From: JAHEIJ01 sp040235565
GTDB taxonomy: Bacteria > Pseudomonadota > Gammaproteobacteria > UBA6429 > Thiohalophilaceae
Assembly: GCA_040235565.1 (NCBI GenBank)
Contig: JBECLA010000060.1
Span: 1 to 6,734, forward strand
Reading direction: 5' to 3'
Length of the DNA stretch: 6,734 nucleotides
Shown here: positions 4,744-6,734 of the stretch, piece after piece
Layout of the letters: every line of letters begins with the position of its first letter
How positions within the stretch are numbered: the first letter of the stretch is position 1
Made by a program: the position numbers and the translations under genes
Notes under the pieces: model-generated
Seen by the model: only the letters and a program-made list of their open reading frames with translations
What the model was told of the DNA's origin: nothing
Databases searched by the model: none

Positions 4744-6297
4744 TTATTGTTCGTTAAGTATAGCCGCGATTTGTTTGGACACACTGTCCTTCTCGGCCGG
4801 ATTGGTAAGACCTTCGCATAAAATCCGGCACAGATCGTCTTTGTCCGAGGCCGCCGCGCAGGCGTGGCGGATCATTGTCCCGGCGATAGGTCCCAAATGG
4901 GGTAGCAGGCAGGACTCCAGTTTGGCCGATTGTACCGCCGAGAGCTCCATCTGGTTGCTTGGGTTGCTGATTCGGATCGAACTGGGATGTGGCGGGGTGG
5001 TGTTCATGGCCGCCTTGAGGGTGATCATTTCGGTGATGTGCTGTTTGTCCTGCTCGCCGGGGAACAGATCGCATATCGCCCTGCACAGTGAGTCGATGTC
5101 GGGCGCGTGGCGCGCCTGGCGATGCACCAGTTTGGCGGCGATGGGCCCCAGCAGCGGCGTGAGTATTTCCACCACGGTGTCGATAAATGCCGGGTCCCAT
5201 TCATAAACTTTCTTGCCGCCTCTGTTGAGGATCGATGATTGACGGGTGACGCGCGTATCGGCATCCAGCAGGGCCTGCACTTCGAGCAACTCGTTCAACA
5301 ACGACTGAACATCGGCATGACGCTGCTGGCGATCCCGTTGCAGGGCGCGATCGATGACGGCGTGCAGGGCCTGGGGGATATCGTTTCTGAGCGGCGTGCT
5401 TCGCGCATCGTCTTCGGCCAGCACCGCCTCGCCGATCTGCCGGGCCCCCTTGCCGTCGAAAGCGGTTTTGCCGGTGAGCATCTCGTAGGTGGTCACGCCG
5501 AGTGCCCAGATATCGGCGCGGCCATCCACCTCCTGGCCGTGTAACTGTTCCGGCGCCATGTAGGCGAGGGTGCCGACATTCATGCCGCTACCGGTGAGTT
5601 TGATGTTGGCCATTTTGGCGATGCCGAAGTCCAGCAGTTTCACCACGCCCTGTTCGGTGAGCATGATGTTGGCCGGTTTGATGTCGCGGTGCACGATGTC
5701 GCGGGCATGCGCCGCAGCCAGCCCGTCCGCCACCTGGATGGCGATGGCCAGCGCGTCGGGCAGGGCGACCCGCCCGCGCTTGAGCCGCGCCGCAAGGGTC
5801 TCGCCCTGATAATGGGGCATGGTGATGTACATGTGCCCCTCGGGGGTTTCGTCGACATCGTGGATCACGCAGATGTTGGGGTGATCCAGGCGTGAGGCGG
5901 CACGCGCCTCGCTCATGAAGCGCTGGCGCGAGGCTTCATCGTCATGCAGCGAGGCGGGCAGGAACTTCAGCGCCACATGGCGTTGCAGGCGGGTATCGTA
6001 GGCCTGGTAGACGATGCCCATCCCGCCCACGCCGATCTGTTCGATGATCTGATGATGGCCGATGTGATCGCCGCTTTGATACGGCCCGGAGAGGGATCCC
6101 GCCGAGACAGGTGCGCAGGGGGACTGACTCCATTGGGCGCTGGCATCGGTATGGGCCTCGAGCAGGCTTTCGAGATCATGGCGCAGGCCATCGTCTTCGC
6201 CGCAGGCCTCGGCCAGATAGGCGGCGCGCCCGGCCTCGTCCAGTTCGACGGCCTCGTCGAAGATACTTTGCAGTCTTTGCCAATATGCCGGGTCCAT
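4744..6297 (-). CDS. soluble Hanks-type Ser/Thr protein kinase with tandem C-terminal helical repeats
   Basis: A 517-residue kinase. The N-terminal 1-50 (YWQRLQSIFDEAVEL then LRHDLESLLEAH) is a helical lead seen in ECF-linked kinases. The catalytic domain runs from about 82 to 340: G-loop IGVGGMGIVY (88-97), VALK with Lys111, helix-C Glu130, HRDIKPAN (203-210) with catalytic Asp205, DFG (223-225), an activation segment with Thr235 and Thr243, and APE (248-250). All key residues are present, so it should be active. No transmembrane helix or extracytoplasmic PASTA-type sensor is visible. Instead the C-terminus holds two ~60-residue copies (about 370-427 and 453-514) sharing L-x-P-x-LGPIA and, 20 residues on, LCR. 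They resemble helical GPxA-type modules found in some kinases and response regulators; my recollection of that family is tentative. It is followed by the sensor gene on the same strand and converges with the sigma gene; these are the likely input and target. An upstream ATG at 6312 is excluded by an in-frame TGA. Confidence 0.93.
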   Translation of the reverse strand: MDPAYWQRLQSIFDEAVELDEAGRAAYLAEACGEDDGLRHDLESLLEAHTDASAQWSQSPCAPVSAGSLSGPYQSGDHIGHHQIIEQIGVGGMGIVYQAYDTRLQRHVALKFLPASLHDDEASRQRFMSEARAASRLDHPNICVIHDVDETPEGHMYITMPHYQGETLAARLKRGRVALPDALAIAIQVADGLAAAHARDIVHRDIKPANIMLTEQGVVKLLDFGIAKMANIKLTGSGMNVGTLAYMAPEQLHGQEVDGRADIWALGVTTYEMLTGKTAFDGKGARQIGEAVLAEDDARSTPLRNDIPQALHAVIDRALQRDRQQRHADVQSLLNELLEVQALLDADTRVTRQSSILNRGGKKVYEWDPAFIDTVVEILTPLLGPIAAKLVHRQARHAPDIDSLCRAICDLFPGEQDKQHITEMITLKAAMNTTPPHPSSIRISNPSNQMELSAVQSAKLESCLLPHLGPIAGTMIRHACAAASDKDDLCRILCEGLTNPAEKDSVSKQIAAILNEQ

Positions 6298-6397
6298 ATG
6301 TCATTCAAGCATAGCCCCTGCTGCGGTGAAAGAAAGGAAGTGTTTTTCCTGACCGGGCCCAGACCTCGCCCGGTTGTGACGAGTCTGACCGGCATGC
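6298..6397 (-). promoter_or_regulatory. leader and presumed promoter region of the kinase-sensor unit
   Basis: The 100 bases between the minus-strand terminator and the kinase ATG must hold the promoter if the kinase is transcribed independently. I cannot identify reliable -35/-10 boxes. A 7-bp inverted repeat, ACCGGGC (6352-6358) and GCCCGGT (6368-6374), lies here and could be an operator. Confidence 0.35.
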
Positions 6398-6426
6398 AAT
6401 AAAAACGGGGAGCGAAGGCTCCCCGT
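6398..6426 (-). terminator. rho-independent terminator of the upstream minus-strand gene
   Basis: ACGGGGAGC (6405-6413) and GCTCCCCGT (6418-6426) form a perfect 9-bp stem with loop GAAG. On the + strand AATAAAAA precedes it, which is a U-rich tract after the hairpin in minus-strand RNA. It lies about 40 bases beyond the stop of the gene ending at 6466. It separates that gene from the kinase gene. Confidence 0.88.
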
Positions 6427-6465
6427 GGCAGGTTTGGTGTTGCGCGAGGTACGGTTTGTCAGGAA

Positions 6466-6734
6466 CTAATTCCCTACCGCGGTGCACATGGCGGTTGCCA
6501 ATGTGGTGGCGTTTTCGATCTTGAGGTTGATGGCATCGACCACAATGATCATCACGTCGAAGGGCAGTGGCGCCGGGTGCTTGCTCATGGTCAGCCCGCC
6601 GCCGGCCACCACGTCGGCCGTTACCACCAGGTCACTGGGCAGCAGATCCTTGATGGATTTCAACAGGAAGCTGATGGTTTTGAGCTGGGCCTGAATGACG
6701 GCGACGTACACGGCGGTATCCTCGTCGGTCACCA
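6466..6734 (-). CDS. hypothetical protein, possibly cut by the window edge
   Basis: The frame reads leftward from the window end to TAG at 6466-6468. A GTG at 6732 could start an 88-residue protein, but the true start may lie outside the window. The visible sequence has a helical N-terminal half (VYVAVIQAQLKTISFLLKSI), a glycine-containing middle (VVAGGGLTM), a hydrophobic strand PFDVMIIVVDAINLKI, and the end NATTLATAMCTAVGN. I do not recognise the family. There is no signal peptide or clear catalytic motif. Its G+C-rich codons match the neighbouring kinase gene, and a strong terminator directly after the stop supports it as a real expressed gene. It is transcribed in the same direction as the kinase and sensor genes but isolated from them by that terminator. 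Confidence 0.6.
   Translation of the reverse strand, partial: VTDEDTAVYVAVIQAQLKTISFLLKSIKDLLPSDLVVTADVVAGGGLTMSKHPAPLPFDVMIIVVDAINLKIENATTLATAMCTAVGN

Noticed and set aside
4679..5206. 175-codon + strand open frame opposite the kinase C-terminus
   Set aside because: It overlaps the kinase repeat region on the opposite strand. The translation has no recognisable domain, and the minus-strand frame has the clear motifs.
4744..6297. Possibility that the kinase is a pseudokinase or truncated
   Set aside because: The G-loop, Lys111, Glu130, HRD, DFG and APE are all present, and the frame is intact from start to stop.
6466..6510. Resemblance of the end of the small gene (NATTLATAM) to RebB/R-body proteins
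   Set aside because: Only a few residues look alike and the rest of the protein does not fit, so no family is assigned.

Overview
The window looks like chromosomal DNA from a Gram-negative proteobacterium, most likely a respiratory gammaproteobacterium. The evidence is a sigma-54 activator, periplasmic export signals, a c-type heme sensor and a CDF transporter. The species cannot be named from the sequence. There are two blocks of different base composition: a visibly A+T-richer left part (1 to about 3120) and a clearly G+C-rich right part (about 3200 to the end).

Left block, all + strand and probably one transcription unit: a sigma-54-dependent Fis-type activator with a four-cysteine N-terminal sensor domain resembling MetOD1 (23-1633); a short cation diffusion facilitator that lacks the usual cytosolic C-terminal domain and has Cys in place of the canonical TM5 His (1684-2310); and a secreted DsrE-like single-cysteine protein whose better start is 2353 (2353-2877). 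The 337-base gap that follows holds what looks like the C-terminal tail of a MOSC-domain gene (about 2968-3117). A compact hairpin and a dyad lie inside that tail.

Right block: an ECF sigma factor of the kinase-linked type (3215-3784, +) converges, with a 6-base gap, on two minus-strand genes. Read in their own direction these are a soluble Hanks-type Ser/Thr kinase (6297-4744) and then a membrane heme-c sensor made of a Tll0287-like (DUF3365) domain and a HAMP domain with no output domain (4663-3791). The sigma factor lacks the acidic DAED motif of region 2.2 and has Thr53 there. In the ECF43/EcfP-PknT paradigm such a threonine is phosphorylated by the partner kinase to switch the sigma on.

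The most interesting reading is therefore a three-part pathway: periplasmic heme/redox/gas sensing, then HAMP, then a soluble kinase with tandem C-terminal helical repeats, then a phospho-activated sigma factor. The genes and motifs are seen directly. The wiring between them is inference. Upstream of the kinase lie a strong minus-strand terminator (6398-6426) and the end of an unrecognised small gene (6466 to the window edge).
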